The notes under the pieces were generated by a model. The model made no database searches and was not told the origin of the DNA. It was given only the letters and a program-made list of their open reading frames with translations. Below are positions 15,164-22,285 of a stretch of DNA of 22,285 nucleotides, piece after piece. Location: contig DJRI01000119.1 in assembly GCA_002440045.1 (NCBI GenBank), positions 10,577 to 32,861 of the forward strand, in the 5' to 3' direction. The first letter of the stretch is position 1. Each line of letters starts with the position of its first letter. The position numbers were made by a program, and so were the translations under genes. Source of the DNA: Ruminococcaceae bacterium UBA6364 (GTDB taxonomy: Bacteria; Bacillota; Clostridia; Oscillospirales; Acutalibacteraceae).

Positions 15164-16372
15164 ATGAAAATTCTTGTTACGGGTTCCGAGGGCTTTGTCG
15201 GAAAAAACCTTGTCGCGGCGCTTTACAATATTAAAGATAATAAAGACAGAACGCACCCCGAGCTTAAAATCGACGAAATATATGAATATGACGTCAATTC
15301 TTCCCCCGAAAGCCTTTCGCACTTTTGCAAAGACGCCGATTTTGTGTTTAACCTTGCGGGCGTAAACCGCCCCAAAGACCAAAGCGAGTTTTTAAAAGGC
15401 AACTTCGGCTTTGCTTCGGCGCTGCTTGACGCTTTAAAGGAAAACAAAAACACCTGCCCCGTTATGCTCGCTTCGTCAATTCAGGCGACTCTTTTGGGGC
15501 GCTATGCCGACGGTGAATACGGCAAAAGCAAAAAAATGGGCGAGGACCTGTTTTTTAAATACGGCGAAGAGACGGGCGCAAAGGTGCTTGTTTATCGCTT
15601 TCCAAATCTTTTCGGCAAGTGGTGCAAGCCGAATTATAACAGTGCGGTAGCCACATTTTGCCATAACACGGCAAACGATTTGCCCATAACGGTTAACGAC
15701 CGAGGGACGCAGCTTGAGCTTCTTTATATAGACGATTTGGTTGACGAAATGCTTTCGGCGCTCTCTTCTCGTGAGCACCGCTGTGATTTTGACGGCTTAA
15801 CCGCCGTGGCGAACGAAAACGGCAGATTTTGCTTTTCGCCCGTTACGCATAAGGTGACTTTGGGCGAAATTGCCGACTTGCTTTCGGAGTTTAAAGACCA
15901 GCCCCAAACGCTTGTAATACCCGAAATTCCCGACAAAAGCTTTGCAAAAAAGCTCTACAGCACATATCTTTCGTATCTTCCGAAAGAAAAGGTGTGTGTG
16001 CCGCTTAAAATGAACAAAGACGACCGCGGCTCTTTCACGGAGCTTTTGAAAACGGCAAATTGCGGTCAGTTTTCCGTTAACATTTCAAAGCCCGGCATAA
16101 CAAAGGGTCAGCATTGGCACAACTCAAAGTGGGAGTTTTTCATTGTCGTTTCGGGCACTGCTCTTATAGAAGAGCGAAAAATCGGCACAGACGAGGTGCT
16201 TCGCTTTAGGGTGTCGGGCGACGACATCAAAGCCGTGCATATGCTCCCCGGCTACACGCACAACATAATAAATTTAAGTGAGACCGAAAATCTCGTTACG
16301 GTTATGTGGGCAAACGAGCAGTTTGACCCGTCAAAGCCCGATACATATTTTGAACCCGTGGAGGAGAAGTAA
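15164..16372 (+). CDS. capF: Bifunctional 3-epimerase/4-reductase of the UDP-L-FucNAc pathway
   Basis: A 402-residue protein with the CapF (WbjC, FnlB) architecture. The N-terminal short-chain reductase domain starts LVTGSEGFVGKNL and would reduce C4 with NADPH. The C-terminal cupin domain (from about residue 285) contains DDRGSFTEL, KGQHWHNSKWEFF (H317, H319 and the following glutamate are probable metal ligands) and MLPGYTHNI, and carries out the C3 epimerisation in the staphylococcal enzyme. The product is UDP-N-acetyl-L-talosamine-type sugar (2-acetamido-2,6-dideoxy-L-talose). AGGAG lies 12 nt before the ATG. The stop codon overlaps the start of the next gene as TAATG. Confidence 0.92.
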   Translation: MKILVTGSEGFVGKNLVAALYNIKDNKDRTHPELKIDEIYEYDVNSSPESLSHFCKDADFVFNLAGVNRPKDQSEFLKGNFGFASALLDALKENKNTCPVMLASSIQATLLGRYADGEYGKSKKMGEDLFFKYGEETGAKVLVYRFPNLFGKWCKPNYNSAVATFCHNTANDLPITVNDRGTQLELLYIDDLVDEMLSALSSREHRCDFDGLTAVANENGRFCFSPVTHKVTLGEIADLLSEFKDQPQTLVIPEIPDKSFAKKLYSTYLSYLPKEKVCVPLKMNKDDRGSFTELLKTANCGQFSVNISKPGITKGQHWHNSKWEFFIVVSGTALIEERKIGTDEVLRFRVSGDDIKAVHMLPGYTHNIINLSETENLVTVMWANEQFDPSKPDTYFEPVEEK

Positions 16373-17556
16373 TGAATATAAAGCTTGACTATTCCGACGT
16401 CAAATTTAAAAACAACGGCAAATTAAAGCTTCTTATAATCGTCGGCACAAGACCCGAAATAATAAGGCTTGCCGCCGTTATTGATAAATGCCGCAAATAC
16501 TTTGACTGCGTGCTTGCACACACGGGTCAGAACTATGACTATAACCTTAACGGCGTGTTCTTTAAAGACCTTAAGCTTATAGAGCCTGAGGTTTATATGG
16601 ACGCTGTCGGCGACGACCTCGGCGCTACGGTCGGAAATATCATAAACTGCTCATATAAGCTTATGGCAGAAATAAAGCCCGACGCGCTTCTTATTCTCGG
16701 CGACACAAACTCATGCCTTTCGGCAATAGCCGCAAAAAGGCTTCACATTCCGATATTTCATATGGAGGCGGGCAACCGCTGCAAGGACGAGTGCCTGCCC
16801 GAAGAGACAAACAGGCGCATTGTCGATATTATTTCGGATGTCAATATGGCTTACAGCGAGCATGCAAGGCGCTATCTCGCCGAATGCGGGCTTCCCAAAG
16901 AGCGCACATATGTAACGGGCTCGCCCATGGCAGAGGTTCTTCACAAAAACCTTGATGAAATAGAAAAATCCGATATTCTTTCAAAGCTTTCGCTTGAAAA
17001 GAAAAAATATATTCTTCTTTCGGCGCACCGCGAAGAAAATATCGACACCGAAAAGAACTTTCTTTCGCTGTTTTCGGCAATAAACAAAATCGCCGAAAAA
17101 TACGATATGCCCATTCTTTATTCGTGCCATCCGCGCTCAAAAAAGCGCCTTGAAGAAAGCGGCTTCAAGCTTGACAGCCGCGTTATAAGGCACGAGCCTT
17201 TGGGCTTTCACGATTATAACAATCTTCAAAAAAATGCCTTTGCCGTTATTTCGGACAGCGGCACGCTCCCGGAAGAGAGCAGCTTTTTTACAAGCGTCGG
17301 CACCCCCTTCCCCGCGGTGTGCATAAGAACGTCAACAGAGCGCCCCGAAGCGCTTGACAAAGCGTGCTTTGTGCTTGCCGGAATTGACGAAAAATCGCTT
17401 TTGCAGGCGGTTGGAACGGCTGTTTCGATGAACGAAAACGGCGATTACGGCATACCCGTGCCCGATTATATTGAAGAAAACGTTTCAACAAAGGTTGTAA
17501 AGATTATTCAGTCCTACACGGGCGTTGTTGACAAAATGGTCTGGCGCAAATTTTAG
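16372..17556 (+). CDS. capG: UDP-L-FucNAc 2-epimerase (WecB-type fold)
   Basis: A 394-residue member of the UDP-GlcNAc 2-epimerase superfamily, matching CapG/WbjD/FnlC, which epimerises C2 of the talo intermediate to give UDP-N-acetyl-L-fucosamine. Motifs: IIVGTRPEIIRL, HTGQNYD, ILGDTNSCLSA, HMEAGNRCKDECLPEETNRR, LSAHREENIDTE, and SDSGTLPEESSFF with VCIRTSTERPEAL, where WecB-type enzymes place UDP-binding and catalytic residues. GGAGGAGA precedes the ATG, which overlaps the upstream stop. The expected user of the product is the WbuB-like transferase at 1837-3081. This gene ends the long first transcription block: the gap behind it holds a terminator-like hairpin and a new promoter. Confidence 0.92.
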   Translation: MNIKLDYSDVKFKNNGKLKLLIIVGTRPEIIRLAAVIDKCRKYFDCVLAHTGQNYDYNLNGVFFKDLKLIEPEVYMDAVGDDLGATVGNIINCSYKLMAEIKPDALLILGDTNSCLSAIAAKRLHIPIFHMEAGNRCKDECLPEETNRRIVDIISDVNMAYSEHARRYLAECGLPKERTYVTGSPMAEVLHKNLDEIEKSDILSKLSLEKKKYILLSAHREENIDTEKNFLSLFSAINKIAEKYDMPILYSCHPRSKKRLEESGFKLDSRVIRHEPLGFHDYNNLQKNAFAVISDSGTLPEESSFFTSVGTPFPAVCIRTSTERPEALDKACFVLAGIDEKSLLQAVGTAVSMNENGDYGIPVPDYIEENVSTKVVKIIQSYTGVVDKMVWRKF

Positions 17557-17575
17557 GGCGTGTCGGTTCGACCCT

Positions 17576-17593
17576 CTTATGCTTATGCTTATG
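17576..17593 (+). repeat. Three tandem CTTATG hexamers
   Basis: Three perfect head-to-tail copies of CTTATG, followed by CTTG, lie 20 bp after the CapG stop. CTTATGC also occurs inside the loop of the repeat at 3077-3111. This is short simple-sequence intergenic DNA with no assigned role. Confidence 0.5.
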
Positions 17594-17600
17594 CTTGAGC

Positions 17601-17628
17601 AGCCGATTAATTAAATTAACTGTCGGTT
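17601..17628. repeat. GCCGATTAA-family element, copy 3
   Basis: AGCCGATTAATT (17601-17612) can pair with AATTAACTGTCGGTT (about 17614-17628) as an imperfect stem with a 3-nt bulge and a G-T pair. The left 12-mer CAGCCGATTAAT is identical to the one at 420-431. Confidence 0.5.
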
Positions 17629-17649
17629 TTACTGTTATATTGACAAACG

Positions 17650-17690
17650 GCGGTGAATGTCACGTTATAGTTTGACATTCACCGCTTTTT
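17650..17690 (+). terminator. Perfect 13-bp inverted repeat followed by T5: intrinsic terminator and/or operator
   Basis: GCGGTGAATGTCA (17650-17662) and TGACATTCACCGC (17673-17685) form a perfect 13-bp stem with a 10-nt loop, and TTTTT follows at once (17686-17690). This fits Rho-independent termination for the genes ending at 17556. The right arm contains the -35 box of the promoter for the next gene, so the same palindrome is well placed as an operator. Confidence 0.72.
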
Positions 17691-17700
17691 GTGTTATCAT
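17672..17700 (+). promoter_or_regulatory. Sigma-A-type promoter for the galacturonokinase operon
   Basis: A perfect -35 box TTGACA (17672-17677), a 17-bp spacer, and a -10 box TATCAT (17695-17700, five of six consensus bases) predict transcription from about 17707, giving a leader of roughly 38 nt before the ATG at 17745. It is the only strong promoter noticed in the window. The -35 box lies in the right arm of the 13-bp palindrome. A second TTGACA at 17640-17645 lacks a well-spaced -10 box. Confidence 0.72.
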
Positions 17701-17744
17701 AAAAGGTGCAAAAAGAGTTTAGGGCTAATTTCGGAGGAGTTTTT

Positions 17745-19157
17745 ATGGAATATACAGACGTTCACAAGGCGGCGCTTCGCTGGGGCGTTTCGGAGCGTAA
17801 GGTCACGGCGCTTTGCCGCGGCGGCAGAGTGCCCGGCGCCAAAAAATCGGGCAAGCTGTGGCTTGTGCCGAGCGACGCCGAAAAGCCGCTTGACGGCAGA
17901 ACGAAAGAGTTCATTTATAAAAAAGAAAGCGAGGCGAAGGTCTCTTTGACAACGGCAAAATACACGGTAACGGGCGCCGCCGCAAATGCTGTTGCGGCGT
18001 TTGAAAAAACATATAAAAAACCGCCGGCGCATACGGCGTTTACGCCCTACAGAATTTGTCCTTTGGGCGCGCACAGCGACCATCAGCTCGGAAAAATCAC
18101 GGGCTTTGCTATTGACAAGGGCATACACATAGCCTACGGCCCCAAGCAAAACGGCGTTATTGAAATAGCGTCGCTTCAGTTCCCGAAACGCGCGCAGTGG
18201 TTTGTTTCGGGCACGCCCGCCGAAAAGCAGGGCGATTGGGCTGACCATCTTCGCGGCGCGACAATCGCGCTTTTTGACCGCTACCCGTTAAGAGTGGGAC
18301 TTTGCGCCGTTATAGACGGCGAGCTTCCCATAGGCGGGCTTTCCTCTTCGGCGGCGGTAATAATCACGTTTTTGTCGGCGCTTTGCCACTTAAACGGCAT
18401 TTCGCTTTCGCCTAAAGAGCTTATAGAAATATCAAAAGAAGCCGAAAACAAATATGTCGGAGTTGCCTGCGGCAAGCTTGACCAATCGTGCGAGGTCTAT
18501 TGCAGAAAAGACAGCCTTTTATATATGGACCTTTCAGACGACAGCTATGAGCTTATAAAGCAGCCCGAAAATATGAAGCCCTATGAAATAGCCATTTTCT
18601 TTTCGGGGCTTGAGCGTTCGCTTGCAAGCTCAAAATTCAATATGCGCGTTGACGAGTGCCGTTCTGCGGCATACGCCCTGAAAGCGTTTTCGGGTATGGA
18701 ATACGGCAAGTTTGAAGAAACAAACCTGCGCGACGTGCCTTATGAAGTCTATCTTGAATATAAAGACAGACTGCCCGAAAATTGGGCAAAGCGCGCCGAG
18801 CATTGGTACACCGAGTTTATGCGCGTCGAAAAGGGCGCCGAGGCTTGGCGGCGCGGCAATATTGAAGAGTTCGGCAGGCTTTCGTTTGAAAGCGGCCGCT
18901 CATCCGTCTACAATTGGGAAACAGGCTCGCCCGAGCTTATTAAGCTTTATGAAATTATGACCGAAACCGAGGGTATTTACGGCGGCAGGTTTTCGGGCGC
19001 AGGCTTCAAGGGCTGCTGTATGGCGCTTATCGACCCCGCCTTTGAAGAAAGCATTTTAGAAAAGGTCGAAACAGAATATCTTAAAGCATTTCCGCAGCTT
19101 CGCGGAAAATACAGCGCGCACATTTGCCACAGCGCAGACGGCGTGAAACTTGGCTGA
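17745..19157 (+). CDS. Helix-turn-helix domain fused to galacturonokinase-like GHMP kinase
   Basis: A 470-residue fusion. Residues 3-50 form an excisionase/MerR-like helix-turn-helix (DVHKAALRWGVSERKVTALC, then GGRVPGAKKSGKLWLVP, then AEKPLDGR). From about residue 90 it is a GHMP kinase. The first motif reads PYRICPLGAHSDHQ (101-114) instead of the galactokinase GRVNLIGEHTDY type, and it matches plant galacturonokinase (PYRICPLGAHIDHQ). The similarity goes on through GGLSSSAAV (197-205), AKRAEH, MRVEKGAEAW and GGRFSGAGFKGCC (413-425). Such an enzyme makes D-galacturonate-1-phosphate from galacturonate and ATP. The next genes (nucleotidyltransferase, UDP-GlcA 4-epimerase, UDP-Glc dehydrogenase) fit UDP-galacturonate supply. 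GGAGGAG precedes the ATG. The DNA-binding domain behind a palindrome-bearing promoter suggests autoregulation. The kinase family is firm; galacturonate specificity is inferred from recalled similarity. Confidence 0.82.
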   Translation: MEYTDVHKAALRWGVSERKVTALCRGGRVPGAKKSGKLWLVPSDAEKPLDGRTKEFIYKKESEAKVSLTTAKYTVTGAAANAVAAFEKTYKKPPAHTAFTPYRICPLGAHSDHQLGKITGFAIDKGIHIAYGPKQNGVIEIASLQFPKRAQWFVSGTPAEKQGDWADHLRGATIALFDRYPLRVGLCAVIDGELPIGGLSSSAAVIITFLSALCHLNGISLSPKELIEISKEAENKYVGVACGKLDQSCEVYCRKDSLLYMDLSDDSYELIKQPENMKPYEIAIFFSGLERSLASSKFNMRVDECRSAAYALKAFSGMEYGKFEETNLRDVPYEVYLEYKDRLPENWAKRAEHWYTEFMRVEKGAEAWRRGNIEEFGRLSFESGRSSVYNWETGSPELIKLYEIMTETEGIYGGRFSGAGFKGCCMALIDPAFEESILEKVETEYLKAFPQLRGKYSAHICHSADGVKLG

Positions 19158-19172
19158 ACGGAGGAAAACAAA

Positions 19173-19913
19173 ATGAAATGTCTTGTTCTTGCGGCGGGTT
19201 ATGCCACGCGGCTTTATCCGCTGACCGAAAATTTTCCGAAGCCGCTTTTAAAGGTCGGCGAGAAAACAATTTTAGACTGGCTGACCGACGATATTGCCGC
19301 GTCAGGTGAGATTTCGGAGTTTATAGTTATTTCAAACCACAAATTTGTGTCGTTTTTTTGCGATTGGGCAAAAACAAAGCCTTATAAAATAACCGTTCTC
19401 GACGACAAAACCGAAAGCAACGAAACGCGTCTCGGCGCGGTTAAGGATATAGCGTTCGCCATGGACGAGGTTAAAATCGACGACGATATTCTTGTAATCG
19501 CGGGCGACAACGTGCTTGACTTCAGCCTTAATAAATTTATTTCGTATGCAAAAGAAAAAAATGCTTCGTGCGTTATGCGCTATTATGAGCCGTCGCACGA
19601 AAAGCTTTTGAAATGCGGCGTAATTTCGCTCGGCAAAGACGATATTGTTGAAGAGATGACCGAAAAATCGCCGACTCCCAAAACACATTGGTGCTGCCCG
19701 CCGTTCTATTTTTATAAAAAAGAGGACGCAAAAAAAATAGACAAAGCGATAAAATGCGGCTGTAACACCGACGCGCCCGGAAGCTTTGTTTCGTGGCTTT
19801 GCAAAAATAGCGCGGTGTACGCTATGGAGATGCCCGGAAAGCGCTATGATATAGGCAACTTAGAGAGCTATAACACAATCGGAAATAATTATAAGGGGAT
19901 AACGGTATGCTGA
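19173..19913 (+). CDS. Sugar-phosphate nucleotidyltransferase (candidate UTP:galacturonate-1-phosphate uridylyltransferase)
   Basis: A 246-residue nucleotidyltransferase of the RfbA-like fold. It has the signature LAAGYATRLYPLTENFPKPL (residues 6-25), with G9-T12-R13 and K23 at the nucleotide site, IAGDNVLDFSL with the metal-binding D112, and MPGKRYDIGNLESY close to the C-terminus. It is shorter than standard RfbA (about 290 residues). Position between the galacturonokinase-like gene and the UDP-glucuronate 4-epimerase suggests that it converts GalA-1-P to UDP-GalA; glucose-1-phosphate is the main alternative. CGGAGG lies just before the ATG, and the 3' end overlaps the epimerase start (ATGCTGA). 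Confidence 0.8.
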   Translation: MKCLVLAAGYATRLYPLTENFPKPLLKVGEKTILDWLTDDIAASGEISEFIVISNHKFVSFFCDWAKTKPYKITVLDDKTESNETRLGAVKDIAFAMDEVKIDDDILVIAGDNVLDFSLNKFISYAKEKNASCVMRYYEPSHEKLLKCGVISLGKDDIVEEMTEKSPTPKTHWCCPPFYFYKKEDAKKIDKAIKCGCNTDAPGSFVSWLCKNSAVYAMEMPGKRYDIGNLESYNTIGNNYKGITVC

Positions 19914-20977
19914 CAAAAAACGTTGATTTAAATAACAAAACCATTCTTGTGACTGGCGCGGCGGGCTTTATCGGCTCAAACCTCGTAAACGAGCTTTTAA
20001 AAACCGCAGAGCCTGCAAAAATTGTCGGAATAGACAATATGAACGACTATTACGACGTTTCGATTAAAGAGTACAGATTAAAAGAAACCGAAAAGCTTGC
20101 TTCAAAAAAAGGCGCGGGCATTTGGGAGTTCATAAAGGGCAACATAGGCGACAAAACGCTTATTGAAGAGGTGTTTTCAAAATACAGACCCGACGTTGTT
20201 GTAAACCTTGCGGCACAGGCGGGCGTTAGGTATTCAATCACGAACCCCGACGTTTATATAGAGTCGAACATTCTCGGCTTTTATAACATTCTTGAAGCCT
20301 GCAGAAATTACCCCGTAGAGCACCTTGTTTATGCTTCAAGCTCGTCCGTTTACGGTTCAAACAAAAAAGTTCCGTATTCAACCGACGACAAGGTTGACAA
20401 CCCCGTCAGCCTTTATGCCGCCACAAAAAAGAGCAACGAGCTTTTTGCGCACGCATATTCAAAGCTTTACAATATTCCGTCAACGGGCTTGCGCTTTTTT
20501 ACCGTTTACGGCCCCGCCGGCAGACCCGATATGGCGTATTTCGGCTTTACAAACAAGCTTTTGAAGGGCGAGACCATTCAGATTTTCAACTTTGGCAACT
20601 GCAAGCGCGATTTCACGTTTGTTGACGATATTGTTGAGGGCGTAAAGCGTGTTATGCAGTGCGCGCCCGAAAAGAAAAACGGCGAGGACGGATTGCCCGT
20701 GCCGCCGTACAGGGTCTATAACATAGGAAACTCCAGCCCCGAAAATCTGCTTGATTTTGTAAGTATTTTGTGCGAAGAACTGGTAAGAGCAGGCGTTTTG
20801 CCCGAGGACTATGATTTTGAAGCGCACAAAAAGCTTGTGCCAATGCAGCCGGGCGATGTGCCCGTTACATTTGCCGATACATCGGCGCTTGAAAGGGATT
20901 TCGGCTTTAAGCCCTCAACGCCTTTAAGAGAGGGTTTGAGAAAATTTGCGCAGTGGTATAAAGAGTTTTATAAATAA
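19907..20977 (+). CDS. UDP-glucuronate 4-epimerase
   Basis: A 356-residue extended short-chain dehydrogenase that interconverts UDP-GlcA and UDP-GalA. Family marks: VTGAAGFIGSNL at the NAD site, DNMNDYYDVSIKEYR, NLAAQAGVRYSITNPDVYIE, SNILGFYNILEACR, and the catalytic Y170-x-x-x-K174 in SLYAATKKSNEL, then RFFTVYGPAGRPDMAYF and RDFTFVDDIVEGV. The AQAGVRYS and GPAGRPDMA stretches distinguish this group from UDP-glucose 4-epimerases. The start overlaps the previous gene by 7 bp, with AAGGGGATAA before it. The next gene makes its substrate UDP-GlcA. Confidence 0.92.
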   Translation: MLTKNVDLNNKTILVTGAAGFIGSNLVNELLKTAEPAKIVGIDNMNDYYDVSIKEYRLKETEKLASKKGAGIWEFIKGNIGDKTLIEEVFSKYRPDVVVNLAAQAGVRYSITNPDVYIESNILGFYNILEACRNYPVEHLVYASSSSVYGSNKKVPYSTDDKVDNPVSLYAATKKSNELFAHAYSKLYNIPSTGLRFFTVYGPAGRPDMAYFGFTNKLLKGETIQIFNFGNCKRDFTFVDDIVEGVKRVMQCAPEKKNGEDGLPVPPYRVYNIGNSSPENLLDFVSILCEELVRAGVLPEDYDFEAHKKLVPMQPGDVPVTFADTSALERDFGFKPSTPLREGLRKFAQWYKEFYK

Positions 20978-20990
20978 TGGGGGCATTTAA

Positions 20991-22223
20991 ATGAAAATAG
21001 CAGTTGCGGGTACGGGCTATGTCGGGCTGTCGCTTGCGGTGCTTCTTGCACAGCATAACGATGTTACGGCTGTTGATATTGTCGAAGAAAAGGTTAATCT
21101 TATAAACAAGCGGATTTCACCGATACGCGACGAATATATTGAAAAATATTTTGCCGAAAAAGAGCTTAGTTTAAAAGCAACTCTTGACGCAAAAAAAGCG
21201 TATTCCGAAGCACAGCTTATTATAGTCGCCGCGCCGACAAACTATGACTCAAAGCGCAATTTCTTTGATACCTCGGCAGTGGAAGCGGTAATAGGGCTTG
21301 TTAAAGAGTGTAACCCCGAAGCGACAATAGTAATTAAAAGCACAATCCCCGTGGGCTATACAGAAAGCGTAAGAGAAAAATTCGGCTGTGAAAACCTTCT
21401 TTTCAGCCCCGAGTTTTTAAGAGAAAGCAAGGCGCTTTACGACAACCTTTATCCGTCGCGCATAATTGTGGGTACTGATACAAAAAACGAAAAGCTCAAA
21501 GAAAAAGCGGAGCAATTTGCCGCTCTTTTGAAGCAGGGCGCGCTTAAAGAAAATGTTGACACGCTTATTATGGGTTTTTCAGAGGCGGAGGCGGTCAAGC
21601 TTTTTGCAAACACATATCTTGCTCTCAGGGTCAGCTATTTTAACGAGCTTGACACATACGCCGAAATGAAAGGGCTTAACACAAAAGAGATTATAGACGG
21701 CGTTTGCCTTGACCCGCGCATAGGCTCGCACTATAATAACCCCAGCTTCGGCTACGGCGGATATTGCTTGCCTAAAGACACAAAACAGCTCCTTGCAAAT
21801 TATGAGGACGTGCCCGAAAATCTTATAGAAGCAATTGTCGAGTCGAACCGCACGCGCAAAGATTTTATTGCCGAAAGAGTGCTTGAAATTGCGGGGGCAT
21901 ACGCCGCAAATGACGCGTGGGACGAAAATAAAGAAAAAAAGGTTACAATAGGCGTTTTCAGACTCACAATGAAAAGTAACAGCGACAATTTCAGGCAAAG
22001 CTCCATTCAGGGCGTAATGAAGCGCATTAAAGCGAAGGGTGCAACCGTTATAATTTATGAGCCGACGCTTGAGGACGGCGTAACGTTTTTCGGCAGTGAG
22101 GTTATAAACGACCTTGAAAAATTCAAAACCGAAAGCGACGCCATTATCGCAAACAGATATGAGCCTTGCCTTGACGACGTGAAAGCTAAGGTTTATACAC
22201 GCGATTTGTTCAGAAGAGACTGA
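20991..22223 (+). CDS. ugd: UDP-glucose 6-dehydrogenase
   Basis: A 410-residue UDP-glucose/GDP-mannose dehydrogenase-family enzyme that oxidises UDP-glucose twice with NAD to UDP-glucuronate. It begins [19 protein letters not shown] at the NAD site. Other marks are [55 protein letters not shown] and the catalytic cysteine C259 in [15 protein letters not shown]; family enzymes from streptococci have it at residue 260. The C-terminal domain has [16 protein letters not shown], the UDP-binding loop. Length and motifs are complete. It closes the uronic acid operon; no gene follows within the last 62 bp. Confidence 0.94.
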   Translation: MKIAVAGTGYVGLSLAVLLAQHNDVTAVDIVEEKVNLINKRISPIRDEYIEKYFAEKELSLKATLDAKKAYSEAQLIIVAAPTNYDSKRNFFDTSAVEAVIGLVKECNPEATIVIKSTIPVGYTESVREKFGCENLLFSPEFLRESKALYDNLYPSRIIVGTDTKNEKLKEKAEQFAALLKQGALKENVDTLIMGFSEAEAVKLFANTYLALRVSYFNELDTYAEMKGLNTKEIIDGVCLDPRIGSHYNNPSFGYGGYCLPKDTKQLLANYEDVPENLIEAIVESNRTRKDFIAERVLEIAGAYAANDAWDENKEKKVTIGVFRLTMKSNSDNFRQSSIQGVMKRIKAKGATVIIYEPTLEDGVTFFGSEVINDLEKFKTESDAIIANRYEPCLDDVKAKVYTRDLFRRD

Positions 22224-22229
22224 GCGGTT

Positions 22230-22249
22230 TTAGCTGTTAGCTATTAGCT
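22230..22249 (+). repeat. Three TTAGCT copies at 7-bp spacing
   Basis: TTAGCT occurs at 22230-22235, 22237-22242 and 22244-22249, just after the ugd stop. It is simple-sequence intergenic DNA. The remaining bases to the window end show no gene, promoter or terminator that I can support. Confidence 0.45.
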
Positions 22250-22285
22250 TGCGTGACTGCGAGTTGCATATTTTCATTTTTATAT

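Noticed and set aside
17576..17593. CTTATG repeats and TTAGCT repeats considered as CRISPR or iteron-like arrays
   Set aside because: Only three very short units with no spacers of regular length, and no cas or replication genes nearby.
17640..17669. Second promoter using TTGACA at 17640-17645
   Set aside because: At 16-18 bp spacing the downstream hexamers do not resemble TATAAT; the nearest good match (TATAGT, 17667-17672) is 21 bp away.
17697..18248. Antisense open frame (183 codons) over the kinase start and promoter
   Set aside because: It would run against the strong promoter and the helix-turn-helix/kinase coding; the product is arginine-rich low-quality sequence typical of a shadow frame.
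1..22285. tRNA, rRNA, transposase, integrase or riboswitch
   Set aside because: None was recognised on either strand; every stretch longer than about 200 bases is covered by a plausible coding gene.

Overview
The window is one continuous surface-polysaccharide (capsule or exopolysaccharide) biosynthesis locus of the Wzx/Wzy type. It holds 21 genes, all on the + strand, tightly packed with many 1-11 bp overlaps, strong AGGAGG-type ribosome binding sites and several GTG/TTG starts. Firmicutes-like ribosome binding sites, the best family matches (S. aureus-type CapE/CapF/CapG, a lactococcal-type N5-(carboxyethyl)ornithine synthase, a pneumococcal-type LicC, a bacillar TupA) and the intergenic sequence style suggest a low-to-mid-GC member of the Clostridia, perhaps a gut species; the genus cannot be named from the sequence. 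The first gene is cut by the window edge, so the locus continues upstream; the chain-length and export regulators (Wzz/Wzc type) are not in view.

Layout. (1) 3-3081: end of a DegT-family sugar aminotransferase, the initiating phosphoglycosyl transferase, a WecD-like N-acetyltransferase and a WbuB-like glycosyltransferase. (2) 3141-6656: two GT4 glycosyltransferases and the Wzy polymerase. (3) 6649-9694: a TupA-like ATP-grasp ligase, an N5-(carboxyethyl)ornithine synthase and a CapA-family metallophosphatase. (4) 9684-14082: Wzx flippase, then LicD, an octopine/nopaline-dehydrogenase-family protein and a LicC-like cytidylyltransferase carrying a winged-helix domain. (5) 14117-17556: CapE-CapF-CapG, the complete route to UDP-N-acetyl-L-fucosamine. 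(6) 17557-17744: a 188-bp gap with short repeats, a perfect 13-bp inverted repeat followed by T5, and an excellent sigma-A-type promoter. (7) 17745-22223: a helix-turn-helix/galacturonokinase fusion, a sugar-phosphate nucleotidyltransferase, UDP-glucuronate 4-epimerase and UDP-glucose 6-dehydrogenase, together giving UDP-GlcA/UDP-GalA by both de novo synthesis and probable salvage.

How the genes fit together. The predicted repeat unit contains an N-acetylated 4-amino sugar (inferred), N-acetyl-L-fucosamine and a uronic acid (GlcA or GalA). It is built on undecaprenyl phosphate, flipped by Wzx and polymerised by Wzy. Two decoration modules stand out. In the first, the carboxyethylornithine synthase could make an opine-type amino acid that the ATP-grasp ligase amide-links to the uronic acid carboxyl. 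In the second, the opine-dehydrogenase-family enzyme could make a carboxyalkyl-amine that the LicC-like enzyme activates as a CDP derivative and LicD transfers to a sugar as a phosphodiester. Two unrelated opine-forming enzyme families in one polysaccharide locus is the most unusual feature. The chemistry is inferred from gene families and context, not shown.

The ligase/opine-synthase pair (about 6830-8560) uses codons unlike its neighbours, with the change falling inside the ligase gene. Copies of a short GCCGATTAA hairpin lie at functional module joints. Both point to a mosaic, module-swapped locus.
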